Shown in pieces: positions 1 through 9,014 of a stretch of 64,000 nucleotides of DNA; the stretch's first letter is position 1, and every line of letters begins with the position of its first letter. The stretch is from NCBI RefSeq assembly GCF_013280595.1, contig NZ_JAAATY010000038.1, positions 22,258-86,257 on the forward strand, given 5' to 3'. Under the pieces are notes generated by a model. It was given only the letters and a program-made list of their open reading frames with translations, made no database searches and was not told the origin of the DNA. A program made the position numbers and the translations under genes. This DNA is from Kibdelosporangium persicum (lineage in GTDB: Bacteria > Actinomycetota > Actinomycetes > Mycobacteriales > Pseudonocardiaceae).

Positions 1-3000
1 TGGCGGCGACCATGCCCGGGGCGAACGACCTCGACGAGTTCTGGGCCAACCTGCGCGCCGGCCGTGAGTCGATCACGTTCGGACCCACCCCGGTCGTCGA
101 CGACGAACGGACCGGCAGGCGCTGGATCCACGCCCGCGGCGTGCTGGCCGATATTCGGCGCTTCGACTACGAGTTCTTCGGCATCCCCCGGCGGGAGGCC
201 GAGATTCTCGATCCCCAGCACCGGCTGCTGCTCGAACACGCGTGGAGCGCGATGGAGGAAGCCGGTTACGACCCGCACCGGCTGACCGAGACGGTCGCGG
301 TCTACACGGCGGTCGGTCCCAACACCTACCGCGAAGGCCGTGAGTTCGGTGCCCATTCGGCCGCCGAACGACTGCTGGTGGACCTGTCGAACGCCCCGGA
401 CACCCTGTCCACGCGCATTTCCTACAAGCTCGGCCTCACCGGTGAGAGCCTCAGCGTGCGTACGGCCTGCTCGTCCTCCATGGTCGCCGTGTACCTGGCT
501 GCCGAGGCTGTCCGCACCGGCCGCGCCGGCATCGCGCTCGCCGGGGCGGCCAACGTCCGCTGCCACGACACCCTGGCCTACGAGCAGCAGGACGGGTTCA
601 TCCTGTCGGCCGACGGGCACACCCGGGCCTACGACCACCGCGGGACCGGGTACGTGGAAGGCGACGGCGTCGGTGTCGTCGTCCTTCGCAGGCTCTCGGA
701 CGCCATCGCCGACGGCGACCACATCCACGCCGTGATCCTCTCCGGTGCCATCAACAACGACGGCAAGGCCAAGATCGGGTTCTCCGCACCCGGCGTCGAG
801 GGGCAGTCGGCGGCGATCAGCGCCGCGCTCGCCGCGTCGGGCGTTCCAGCGGAGTCGATCCACATGCTCGAGGGACACGGCACGGGCACCGCGGTCGGCG
901 ACCCGATCGAGGTCCGCGCGCTCACCAAGGCCTACCGCCGGTACACCGGCGAAAGCGGGTTCTGCGCGCTGGGCTCCGTGAAGGCGAACATCGGGCACCT
1001 CGGCTACGCGTCGGGCATGGCCGGGCTGCTCAAGGCCATCCTGGCGGTCAAGCACGGCGAGATCCCGCCCGCGCCCGACTTCGACGAGCCCAACCCGGAG
1101 ATCGACTTCGTGGACTCGCCGTTCCACGTCAACCGCACGCCGTTGCCGTGGCCGCCGGGCCCGCGCCGGGCCGGCGTCAGCAACTTCGGCATGGGCGGCA
1201 CGAACGTCCACCTCATCGTGGAGCAGCCACCCGAGCCTCAGGCGGCGCGGCACGAACCCGCCGAGCACGCGGTGCTGCTGTCGGCCCGGACCGAGGGCGC
1301 CTTGCGCGCCATGCGAAAGCGGCTGCTGGCCTGGCTGACCGGACAGCCGGACGCCGATCTGGCCGACGTCGCGTTCACCCTGGCGACCGGTCGCACGCCG
1401 CTGCCGTGCCGGTGGGCCGCCGTTGTCTCGTCCACAGTGGAGCTGGCGAACGCGTTGACCCGCGAGGCCGATCCGCGTGAGGACGAGCTGGCCCGCGCGT
1501 GGCTCGATGGGACCACTGTGGACTGGGCGCGGCGCTACGCCGGTCGGCGGCACCGTCGGCTGTCCCTGCCCACCTACCCGTGGCAGGGCGAAGAACTGTG
1601 GGTGCCGGTCACCGGGCACGACACCGGGCACGACACCGGGCCCGGCACCGTCACCGAGCCCGGAACGCAGGAGCAGCAACCAATCGAGCGGTGGCTGTAC
1701 CGGCAGACGTGGACGAGGACGGCGCTGCCTCGACCCCACCACTACGGCGATCTGGAGCGTACCGACGGTGCGTGCCTGGTGCTCGGCGGCGACAGCCGGT
1801 TGACGGCGGCAGTGCGAGCCCAGCTCACCGCGGCAGGGCTGACCGTCGTCCCGGTCGAGCTGTCCGACGAATTCGACGTCGTGCCCGGCGGCGTGGTCCG
1901 CGTCCGGCAGGGCGACGCCGCCGACCTGGCCCGTTTGGTGGAGCACGCGGTCACCGAAGCCGGCCCGATCACACGGGTGGTGCACCTCTGGGCATACGGC
2001 GTGACCGGTGACCAGGCGATGTCCGTCGGCGTGCTGGGCACGCTGGCCCTCGTGCAGGCGCTGACGGCGGCCGGGCAGTCGCCGCGGCTGTGGGTCCTGA
2101 CCCAGAACGCCCAGCCTGTCGGTGACGTGACGACGGTGTGTCCCGAGGCGGCAGCGCTGCTGGGCCTGGGCCAGGTCGTCGCGCAGGAGTACCCCGGCGT
2201 GCCCTGCCAGGGCATCGACTTCGCGGCAGGCGCCACCCCCGCCGGGGTCGCGGCCCGGCTGCTGGCCGAGATGGCGACCCCGCCGCAGGCACCGGAAATC
2301 GCCTACCGCGGCGCCGACCGGTATGAACCGGCGTTCGAACAGCTGGACACCGTGGGCGGTGCCGTCATGCCGGTCCGCCCGGACGGGGTCTACCTGATCG
2401 CGGGCGGCTCCGGCCGGATGGGCCTCGCGATCGCCGAGCACCTCGCCGCGTCCGGCGCCACCCGGATCGCGCTGGTGTCCCGCCGTGGCCCGGCACCCGG
2501 CAACGAGACGCTGCGCCGGCTCGGCGAACGGGGCGCCGAGGTGTTGACCCTGCGCGCCGACGTCGCCGACGAACCGCGGATGGCCCAGGTGATCGAGGAG
2601 GTCAACCGGCACTGGGGCCCGGTCAACGGGGTGGTGCACGCGGCCGGGATCGAGGCAGGCGGCAGCGGGTTCACGTTCATCGCCGACACCACCGCCGACC
2701 ACGCGCGGGACATGCTGCGCCCCAAGACCACCGGCATCGCCGTTCTCGACCGCGTCACCCGTACCCAGCCGCTGGACTTCTGCCTGGTCTGTTCGAGCCT
2801 GAGCGCTGTCCTCGGTGGCATCACCTTCGGCGTCTACACCGCCGCCAACCGTTATCTGGACGCGTACGCGGACTGGCGCAGGGCGAACGGCGCACCGTGG
2901 GTGAGCGTCGACTGGGACGTGTGGCGGTTCGGCGACTCCCCGGCGGACTCCGGTGCGGGTCTGGGCGTCAGCTCCAGCCGGACGGCGATGAGCCTGGGGC

Positions 3001-3440
3001 AGGCGACCGGCCTGCTGGGCTCGATCATGGCAGGCGGGCACTCCCGGCTCGTGGTGTCGACGGTGCCGCTCGCCGAACGCGCCGAACGCGTCCGGCGGTT
3101 GCTGGGCGGCCGGGAGAGCGTCGAGGAAAGCGGTGCGCAGCAGGCTGGGACGTCCCAGGACGACCTGTGCGGCCACCTCAAGCAGATCGTCGGCGACCTC
3201 GTCGGCGTGGCCGACCTGGACGACGACGACGAACTGCTGGCCATCGGCTGCGACTCGCTGACCTTTCTCGAGGCGCTCAAGCGCTGGGAGAGCCGGATCC
3301 GGGTGAAGGTGCCGATCACCCGGCTCTGGGGTTGCCGGACGTTCGCCGAACTCGCCGAGGCCGGCTCGCGGGTGGTCGGCGAACAACGAGCCATCGAGCG
3401 CGACGCCGGCCGTCAGTCGCTCCGTCACCTGGGCGGTTAA
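1..3440 (+). CDS. Trans-AT-type polyketide synthase module KS-KR-ACP (5' end outside window)
   Basis: Builds and reduces a polyketide intermediate on its carrier domain. The frame is open to base 3, and the first residues (MPGANDLDEFW) already match the KS N-terminus after its first strand, so the gene begins upstream. Counting from the first in-window Met at 12: KS with active Cys near residue 153 (TACSSS) and His in EGHGTGT (about 289) and NIGHLGY (about 328); then a post-KS linker ending in SLPTYPW; a structural KR half; a catalytic KR with GGSGRMG near 800 and Tyr in GVYTAAN near 941; and an ACP with Ser in GCDSLTF near 1081. There is no AT domain, so the extender must come from a separate enzyme, most simply the gene at 5411. 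It heads the operon running to 14018. What lies upstream of the KS, including other domains, is unknown. Confidence 0.93.
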   Translation, partial: AATMPGANDLDEFWANLRAGRESITFGPTPVVDDERTGRRWIHARGVLADIRRFDYEFFGIPRREAEILDPQHRLLLEHAWSAMEEAGYDPHRLTETVAVYTAVGPNTYREGREFGAHSAAERLLVDLSNAPDTLSTRISYKLGLTGESLSVRTACSSSMVAVYLAAEAVRTGRAGIALAGAANVRCHDTLAYEQQDGFILSADGHTRAYDHRGTGYVEGDGVGVVVLRRLSDAIADGDHIHAVILSGAINNDGKAKIGFSAPGVEGQSAAISAALAASGVPAESIHMLEGHGTGTAVGDPIEVRALTKAYRRYTGESGFCALGSVKANIGHLGYASGMAGLLKAILAVKHGEIPPAPDFDEPNPEIDFVDSPFHVNRTPLPWPPGPRRAGVSNFGMGGTNVHLIVEQPPEPQAARHEPAEHAVLLSARTEGALRAMRKRLLAWLTGQPDADLADVAFTLATGRTPLPCRWAAVVSSTVELANALTREADPREDELARAWLDGTTVDWARRYAGRRHRRLSLPTYPWQGEELWVPVTGHDTGHDTGPGTVTEPGTQEQQPIERWLYRQTWTRTALPRPHHYGDLERTDGACLVLGGDSRLTAAVRAQLTAAGLTVVPVELSDEFDVVPGGVVRVRQGDAADLARLVEHAVTEAGPITRVVHLWAYGVTGDQAMSVGVLGTLALVQALTAAGQSPRLWVLTQNAQPVGDVTTVCPEAAALLGLGQVVAQEYPGVPCQGIDFAAGATPAGVAARLLAEMATPPQAPEIAYRGADRYEPAFEQLDTVGGAVMPVRPDGVYLIAGGSGRMGLAIAEHLAASGATRIALVSRRGPAPGNETLRRLGERGAEVLTLRADVADEPRMAQVIEEVNRHWGPVNGVVHAAGIEAGGSGFTFIADTTADHARDMLRPKTTGIAVLDRVTRTQPLDFCLVCSSLSAVLGGITFGVYTAANRYLDAYADWRRANGAPWVSVDWDVWRFGDSPADSGAGLGVSSSRTAMSLGQATGLLGSIMAGGHSRLVVSTVPLAERAERVRRLLGGRESVEESGAQQAGTSQDDLCGHLKQIVGDLVGVADLDDDDELLAIGCDSLTFLEALKRWESRIRVKVPITRLWGCRTFAELAEAGSRVVGEQRAIERDAGRQSLRHLGG
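1611..1646 (+). repeat. Short tandem repeat in PKS linker
   Basis: About three copies of a 12-base unit (accgggcacgac, the last diverged) encode GHDTGHDTGPGT in the flexible linker between KS and KR. This is low-complexity linker sequence with no evident function of its own. Confidence 0.6.
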
Positions 3441-3460
3441 CCGCTGGAGATGAGCTGAAG

Positions 3461-4660
3461 ATGAGCATCAACGTCATGCGGGCACGGGCCGACACGCCCG
3501 GAGTGAACCACGTCGCCCACCTCAACAACGCGGGCGCCAGTCTCGCCCCGAAGCCGGTGGTCCAGGCGGTCATGAGCCACCTGCGGCTGGAATCGGAGGT
3601 GGGCCCGTACGAGGCCGCCGAGCTGGCCAGGGTGGCCCTGGAACGAGGGCGTTCCGCGGTCGCCGAGCTGATCAACTGCCACACCGACGAAATCGCGATG
3701 TTCGAGAGCGCCACGAGGGCATGGGGAGCCGCGCTGGCCAGCATTCCGCTGGGGCCCGGCGACCGCGTGCTCATCTCCCCGATGGAGTACGGCAGCAGCT
3801 ACCTGGGATTCCTCCACCTCGCCCGGCGCACCGGCTGCCGGGTGGAGGTACTGCCCACGGACGCCGACGGCCTGGTGGACGCCGACGATCTGCGCGACCG
3901 GATCGACGAACGCGTCAAGCTGGTCGCGATGACCCACGTGCCGATGCACGACGGCCTGATCTACCCGGTGGCCGCGATCGGCCGGACGGTCCGCGAATCG
4001 GGCATCCCTTACCTGGTCGACGCCAGCCAGTCGGTCGGGCAGCTGCCCGTCGACGTGCGGGAGATCGACTGCGACGTGCTGGTCGGCTGCGGCCGGAAGT
4101 TCCTGCGCGGTCCCCGGGGCACGGGCTTCCTCTACGCCCGGCGGGAGTTCGCCGAGCAGTTGCTGCCCGGCTCGGTCGGGCTCGACGGCGTGGCGTGGGA
4201 CGGCGTCGGGTACCGGCTGGCACCCGGCGCCCGCCGGTTCGACACGTGGGAGACCAACTGCGCGAGCCGTATCGGGCTGGGCGTGGCCGTCGACTACGCA
4301 CTGTCATGGGGGGTTGAGAACACCTGGCGCCGGATCCAGGTGCTGGCGGCGGGCTTACGCCGTGATCTCGCGGCCATCCCCGGCATCACCGTGGAGGACC
4401 GGGGCCGCGAACGGTACGGAACGGTCGCGCTGACCGTGCACGGTCATGCCGCGGAGCTCGTCCGGGCGCAGTTGCAGCGTGCCGGGATCAACACGTGGGT
4501 GTGCCTCTCCAACGCCGCGTGCGTCGACATGCAGCGCCGGGGGATCAGCAGCCTGCTGCGGGTCTCCGTGCACTACTACAACTCGGTCGAGGAACTGACC
4601 CGGGTGTGCGACGTCCTCGAGTCGCTGACCGTCGGCACGGCGATGCGGGCCGTGTCATGA
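3461..4660 (+). CDS. Class V aminotransferase / cysteine-desulfurase-like PLP enzyme
   Basis: 399 residues, fold type I PLP enzyme of the aminotransferase class V family, which includes cysteine desulfurases and isopenicillin-N-epimerase-like enzymes. Lys213 in GCGRKFLRGPRG is the expected PLP Schiff-base lysine, and the Asp of LVDASQSVGQLP is the ring-nitrogen contact. The start ATG at 3461 follows a GGAG-containing stretch 20 bases after the PKS stop. An in-frame open stretch runs upstream but is antiparallel coding of the PKS. Embedded between PKS and thioesterase, it probably aminates, desulfurates or eliminates on a pathway intermediate. The exact reaction cannot be read from sequence. 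Confidence 0.88.
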   Translation: MSINVMRARADTPGVNHVAHLNNAGASLAPKPVVQAVMSHLRLESEVGPYEAAELARVALERGRSAVAELINCHTDEIAMFESATRAWGAALASIPLGPGDRVLISPMEYGSSYLGFLHLARRTGCRVEVLPTDADGLVDADDLRDRIDERVKLVAMTHVPMHDGLIYPVAAIGRTVRESGIPYLVDASQSVGQLPVDVREIDCDVLVGCGRKFLRGPRGTGFLYARREFAEQLLPGSVGLDGVAWDGVGYRLAPGARRFDTWETNCASRIGLGVAVDYALSWGVENTWRRIQVLAAGLRRDLAAIPGITVEDRGRERYGTVALTVHGHAAELVRAQLQRAGINTWVCLSNAACVDMQRRGISSLLRVSVHYYNSVEELTRVCDVLESLTVGTAMRAVS

Positions 4661-5418
4661 CCGAGTCACCCTGGATCAGGCGGCCCCGCAAGGTGCCCGA
4701 CGCCCGCATCAGGCTGTTCTGCGTACCGCACGCAGGTGCCGGTCCTTCGTTCTACGCCCGCTGGCTGACCGAACTCTCCCCCGCGGTCGAGGTGTGCCTG
4801 GTGAGCCTGCCCGGCCGCGAGACGCGGTTCGACGAGCCACCGACCGAGGATCTCGGCTTCGTCGCCTCGCGGGTGGCCTCGGCCGCGCAGCCGCTGCTCG
4901 ACCGGCCATTCGCGCTGTTCGGCCACAGCATGGGTGCGCTCGTCGCGTACGAGGTGGCTCACCGGCTCCCGTACGACCCGGAGCACCTGTTCGTCTCCGG
5001 GTCGCCGCCTGCGCACCTGCCAAGCGGCGAGCGGAGCATCGCGCATCTGCCGGACGCCGAGTTTCTGGCAGAGGTACGGCACGGTTATGGCGGTATCCCA
5101 AACTCGCTCTGGGCCGACCAGGACCTGATCCGCCTGCTGCTGCCGGTGCTGCGGGCTGACTTCGCCGCATGCGAGCGGTACCGGTGGCCCGGGCACCCGC
5201 CGTTGCGGTGCGACATCTCGGCACTGAGCGGCGCCGGGGACCACTACGTGCCGCCGAGCGCACTGGCCGGCTGGGCAGACCTCACCTCCGGGCAGTGCAC
5301 GACCCGTGTGATCGGCCAGGGCCACTTCAACCTCGTGTCCGACCGGGCTGCCGTGCACCGGTTCGTCCGTGAGCGGCTCGGGCTCGTCCCGGCGACGGAA
5401 GGAGCTCGCCATGACTGA
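4657..5418 (+). CDS. Type II (editing) thioesterase
   Basis: 253-residue alpha/beta hydrolase. The N-terminus LFCVPHAGAGPSFY is the standard type II thioesterase opening. Ser91 in GHSMG is the nucleophile, the Asp of GAGDHYVP and the His of GQGHFNLV complete the triad. Known family role: removes aberrant acyl groups from stalled PKS and NRPS carrier domains. Its ATG overlaps the stop of the PLP enzyme (ATGA), showing translational coupling. It likely serves both the PKS and the two NRPSs of this cluster. Confidence 0.93.
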   Translation: MTESPWIRRPRKVPDARIRLFCVPHAGAGPSFYARWLTELSPAVEVCLVSLPGRETRFDEPPTEDLGFVASRVASAAQPLLDRPFALFGHSMGALVAYEVAHRLPYDPEHLFVSGSPPAHLPSGERSIAHLPDAEFLAEVRHGYGGIPNSLWADQDLIRLLLPVLRADFAACERYRWPGHPPLRCDISALSGAGDHYVPPSALAGWADLTSGQCTTRVIGQGHFNLVSDRAAVHRFVRERLGLVPATEGARHD

Positions 5419-6730
5419 GTCGTTGATCAGGACGGCCACGCATGCGGCCGAGCTGCTGGTGTGGTCCGCGGCGACCGCGGACGCGTTACCCATGGCCCGC
5501 CAGGCTGTCCTCGCCCGGCTGGAGGCTTCGCCGGACTCGCTGCCGGAACTGGCACGCGAGCTGCGGCAAGGCCCGCACGGCGCATATCGCGGAGCGTTGG
5601 CGTGTGCGGACGTGGAGTCCGGTGTCGCCGCGCTGCGGCGAGGCCGGAACCTGGAAGGCAAGCACCCGGCGGCCAGGCGGCCGGTGGCGTTCCTGCTCAG
5701 CGGCGTCGGCGACCAGTTTCCGGGCATGGCCGCGGACCTGTACGAGTCCGAGCCGGTGTTCCGCGACGCCGTCGACAGTTGCTGCGCCGTGCTCGAGACC
5801 GAGGGATGCGACCTGCGCGAACTGTTGGTCCGGCCTGTGCAGCAGCCCGGATCGCCGGGGAACGACCTGCGCTCGATGGTGCGGGCCAGGCAGGTGCCAC
5901 AGGGGCCCCTCGCCACGACGCGGCTCGGCCAGCCGGGCGTCTTCGTCGTGGAGTACGCACTGGCTCAGCTGGTCCGCGGCTGGGGCGTCGAACCGGCCGC
6001 CATGATCGGCTACAGCCTGGGCGAATACGTCGCGGCGTGCCTGGCCGGCGTGATGTCCCTGCCGGACGCGCTGCGCCTGGTGTGGTGGCGCGCGCAGCGG
6101 ATCGAGCGACTGCCGCCCGGCGGCATGCTGGCCGTGGCGCTGCCCAGGGACGAGATCGGCCCGTGGCTCGGCGCCGATGTGGACGTGGCGGCCGTGACCA
6201 GTCCTTTTCAGACAGTCGTCGGCGGCCCCGTCGCCGCGGTGACCGGCCTGGAACGACGGCTGGCCGACGCGGGCGTCGCCTGTCAGCGCGTGGGTGCGCA
6301 CCACGGGTTCCACACGCGCTCGATGGAGCCGCTCGGCACGGAACTCACCGAGTGGGTGCGCGCGAACGTCCGCCTGGCCGGACCGCGTATCCCGTATGTC
6401 TCCAACGTCACCGGCACCTGGATCACCGACGCCGAGGCGACCGACCCGGCGTACTGGGCACAGCACCTGACCCGCACGGTCGAACTGATGTCCGGGCTAG
6501 GCGCCCTGTGGCGCGACGTGGATCCCGTGGCGATCGAGCTCGGGCCGGGCGACGGCCTGTCCTCCTACGCACGCCACCACCCGGCATGCGACCGGATCCG
6601 GCTGCCGCGGGTTCAGCCGGGCCTGGCCCCGGCGACCGGGCTGCTCACCTCGCTCGGCCGGCTCTGGGTGGCCGGCCTGGAGATCGACTGGACCCGCTTC
6701 ACCAACGACTGTCCAAGGAGTGACTCATGA
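5411..6730 (+). CDS. Free-standing (trans) acyltransferase
   Basis: 439-residue AT domain protein of the malonyl-CoA:ACP transacylase family. GVGDQFPGM opens the fold, Ser202 in GYSLGE is the acyl-accepting nucleophile (Tyr replaces the usual His of GHSxGE), and HHGFH near 297-301 carries the general base. The start ATG at 5411 overlaps the thioesterase stop and is preceded by GGAAGGAG; a longer in-frame start exists but has no ribosome site. Because the PKS module has no AT, this enzyme most simply supplies its extender unit, perhaps hydroxymalonyl from the ACP of the adjacent cassette. The substrate is inferred from context only. Confidence 0.9.
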   Translation: MTESLIRTATHAAELLVWSAATADALPMARQAVLARLEASPDSLPELARELRQGPHGAYRGALACADVESGVAALRRGRNLEGKHPAARRPVAFLLSGVGDQFPGMAADLYESEPVFRDAVDSCCAVLETEGCDLRELLVRPVQQPGSPGNDLRSMVRARQVPQGPLATTRLGQPGVFVVEYALAQLVRGWGVEPAAMIGYSLGEYVAACLAGVMSLPDALRLVWWRAQRIERLPPGGMLAVALPRDEIGPWLGADVDVAAVTSPFQTVVGGPVAAVTGLERRLADAGVACQRVGAHHGFHTRSMEPLGTELTEWVRANVRLAGPRIPYVSNVTGTWITDAEATDPAYWAQHLTRTVELMSGLGALWRDVDPVAIELGPGDGLSSYARHHPACDRIRLPRVQPGLAPATGLLTSLGRLWVAGLEIDWTRFTNDCPRSDS

Positions 6731-7605
6731 TCGGCGTGGTCGGTGCGGGCACCATCGGGACGGGAGTGGCGCAGAGCCTCTCCCAGGCCGAGCACAAGGT
6801 CGTCCTGGTCGACACCTCCCTTGACGCGCTGGACCGCGCGCGTGCGGAGATCGGCCGGGCCGTGCGGTTGCAGCGGCTGGTCGATCCCGCCCTGCCCGCG
6901 TACGAACCCGGCGAGGTGCTCGACCGGATCACCTTCACCCAGGACGTGGCGGACCTCGCCACGGCGAGCGTGGTGATCGAGAACGTGTCGGAGCAGTGGT
7001 CCGCCAAGCAGGCCGTGTACCGGGCGCTGGACCGCGTCTGCGAACCCGCGTGCGTCTTCGTGGTCAACACCTCCTGCTTCCCGATCACCGACGTCGCCGC
7101 GCTGACGTCCCGGCCCGCGCAGGTCGTCGGCCTGCACTTCATGAACCCGGTGCCGCTCAAGCCCGTGGTGGAGCTCATTCCCGGCTGGCACACGGCAGCC
7201 GCCACGGTCGAAGCGGCGCGGTCGCTGCTCGCGTCGATGGGCAAGACGGCCATCAGCGTGAAGGATTCGCCGGGCTTCGTGTCCAACCGGGTCCTGATGC
7301 TGACGATCAACGAGGCCGCGTTCTGCCGTGCCGAGGGCATCGCGTCGGCCGAGGCGATCGACGAGCTCTTCAAGCACTGTTTCGGCCACCAGATGGGCCC
7401 GCTGGAGACCGCCGACCTGATCGGCGTCGACACGATCCTGCACAGCCTCGAGGTCCTGCACGAACGCTTCGGCGACTCGAAATACCGGCCCTGCCCCCTG
7501 CTGCGGACGATGGTCGCCGCCGGCCTGCTCGGCCGCAAGAGCGGTGCGGGCTTCCACCACTACGGGATCACCGGCGACCGGCGACCCGCCCGTCAAGGAG
7601 CCTGA
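6727..7605 (+). CDS. 3-hydroxyacyl-CoA dehydrogenase-like, FkbK type (hydroxymalonyl-ACP cassette)
   Basis: 292 residues. Rossmann motif GAGTIGTG at the N-terminus, then the HADH pattern: VVNTSCFPITDV, LHFMNPVPL with the catalytic His, and the C-terminal helical domain with SPGFVSNRVL. In methoxymalonyl and hydroxymalonyl pathways the FkbK-type enzyme oxidises the glyceryl C3 alcohol on the carrier protein. ATG at 6727 overlaps the AT stop and follows AAGGAG. It is followed directly by the matching ACP, dehydrogenase and FkbH genes, which fixes its role well. Confidence 0.88.
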   Translation: MIGVVGAGTIGTGVAQSLSQAEHKVVLVDTSLDALDRARAEIGRAVRLQRLVDPALPAYEPGEVLDRITFTQDVADLATASVVIENVSEQWSAKQAVYRALDRVCEPACVFVVNTSCFPITDVAALTSRPAQVVGLHFMNPVPLKPVVELIPGWHTAAATVEAARSLLASMGKTAISVKDSPGFVSNRVLMLTINEAAFCRAEGIASAEAIDELFKHCFGHQMGPLETADLIGVDTILHSLEVLHERFGDSKYRPCPLLRTMVAAGLLGRKSGAGFHHYGITGDRRPARQGA

Positions 7606-7606
7606 G

Positions 7607-7843
7607 ATGGACACCAAGACCCGCATCCGCACGTTCCTCAACACCCGCCTGCCTGACGAGGTGCGCGACGACGAGGACATCTTCGAGGCAGGCCTGGTGA
7701 ACTCGCTGTTCGCCATGCAGCTGGTGCTGTTCGTGGAACAGGAGTTCACGATCCGGATCGGCAACGAGGACCTGGAGCGCGACAACTTCCGCTCCGTCGA
7801 CGCGATCACGGGGCTGGTCGAGCGCCATGCCGGCGTCGGCTGA
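7607..7843 (+). CDS. Acyl carrier protein, FkbJ type
   Basis: 78 residues, a discrete ACP. The serine in GLVNSLFAMQL is the phosphopantetheine site, and the flanking sequence is typical of carriers for glycerate-derived extender units. The start ATG at 7607 follows AAGGAGcctgag. It overlaps the next gene by 17 bases. It carries the glyceryl to hydroxymalonyl intermediates made by the FkbH, FkbK and FkbI proteins encoded on either side. Confidence 0.9.
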   Translation: MDTKTRIRTFLNTRLPDEVRDDEDIFEAGLVNSLFAMQLVLFVEQEFTIRIGNEDLERDNFRSVDAITGLVERHAGVG

Positions 7844-9011
7844 CCCGCGGGCGGACCGGTGCGCCGAGGCGGCCCGGTTCCGTGAGTTCGTCGACCGGGT
7901 CGTCACGCCACGAGCGGCCGGGATCGACCAGGACGGGGCGGTGCCCAGCGAGGTCGTGCGATCCCTGGCCGCCGAGGGCTATCTGGGCGCGGGTGTGGCG
8001 GTGGAACACGGCGGCGGCGGCTTCGACGCCGTCCGGCTCGGCATCCTGTACGAGGAGGTCGGCCGTGGCTGCTCATCGGTACGCACCTTGCTGACCGTGC
8101 ACGGGATGGTCGCGAGCGCGGTCGAACGCTGGGGCACCGGCGTCCAGCGTGCGGACCTGTTGCCCCGGCTGGCCCGTGGCGAGGTCATCGGGGTGTTCGC
8201 CCTGAGCGAGGAAGCCGCAGGCAGCGACCCGACCACCGTGCGGACCACGGCCGAGCCGGTGCCGGACGGCTACGTGCTGACCGGCACCAAGCGGTGGATC
8301 AGCATGGCGCTGATCGCCGACGTGTTGCTGGTCTTCGCCCGCACGCCAGGGGGAATCACGGCTTTCCTGGTGCCGCGTGACACGCCAGGCTTGCGTGTGG
8401 CGCCGATCGACGGCGTGCTCGGCACCCGTGGCGGCCTGATGGGCGAGGTACAGCTGGAAGGCTGCCGGGTGCCGGCCGGAGCGGTGCTCGGGCCGGTCGA
8501 CCGTGGCTTCATGACGGTCGCGGCGGTCGCGCTTGAGCTGGGCCGCTACAGCGTCGCCTGTGGGTGCGTGGGCATCGCACAAGCATGTCTGGACGCGTCC
8601 ATGAACCACACCGCACACCGGTGGCAGGGTGGCGCGTTCATCAAGGACCACCAGCTGATTCGCCGGCTGTTGACCGATATGGCGACCGAGGTCGCGGCAG
8701 CGCGGCTGCTCTGCCGTCAGGCCGGTGCGTTGCGTGCCGGCAACGACCTGGCAGCCCCGATGGCCACGTGGATGGCCAAGTACTTCGCCGCCGCGGCGGC
8801 CAACCGTGCCGCCCGGGAGACGGTGCAGATCCACGGCGCCGCGGGCTGCTTCGACGGTCACCCGGCCGCCCGGTACCTGCGGGACGCGAAGGTCATGGAG
8901 ATCATCGAGGGCAGCACGCAGATCCAGCAGGTCGTCATCGCGGACCTGGTCCGGCAGGAGCGTCACCGGCTGCCGGACCTGGCCGAAGCCCTCATGTCCG
9001 TAGGGAGGTGA
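7827..9011 (+). CDS. Acyl-CoA/ACP dehydrogenase, FkbI type
   Basis: 394-residue flavoprotein with the complete acyl-CoA dehydrogenase fold. FALSEEAAGSDPTTVRT lies in the FAD-binding middle domain, and the C-terminus has IIEGSTQIQQ. In hydroxymalonyl-ACP assembly this enzyme performs the second oxidation, aldehyde to carboxylate level, on the carrier protein. Start ATG at 7827 lies inside the ACP gene, so the two are probably translated together. The later FkbG O-methyltransferase is absent from this window, so the product is more likely hydroxymalonyl-ACP than methoxymalonyl-ACP. Confidence 0.89.
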   Translation: MPASADPRADRCAEAARFREFVDRVVTPRAAGIDQDGAVPSEVVRSLAAEGYLGAGVAVEHGGGGFDAVRLGILYEEVGRGCSSVRTLLTVHGMVASAVERWGTGVQRADLLPRLARGEVIGVFALSEEAAGSDPTTVRTTAEPVPDGYVLTGTKRWISMALIADVLLVFARTPGGITAFLVPRDTPGLRVAPIDGVLGTRGGLMGEVQLEGCRVPAGAVLGPVDRGFMTVAAVALELGRYSVACGCVGIAQACLDASMNHTAHRWQGGAFIKDHQLIRRLLTDMATEVAAARLLCRQAGALRAGNDLAAPMATWMAKYFAAAAANRAARETVQIHGAAGCFDGHPAARYLRDAKVMEIIEGSTQIQQVVIADLVRQERHRLPDLAEALMSVGR

Positions 9012-9014
9012 GCC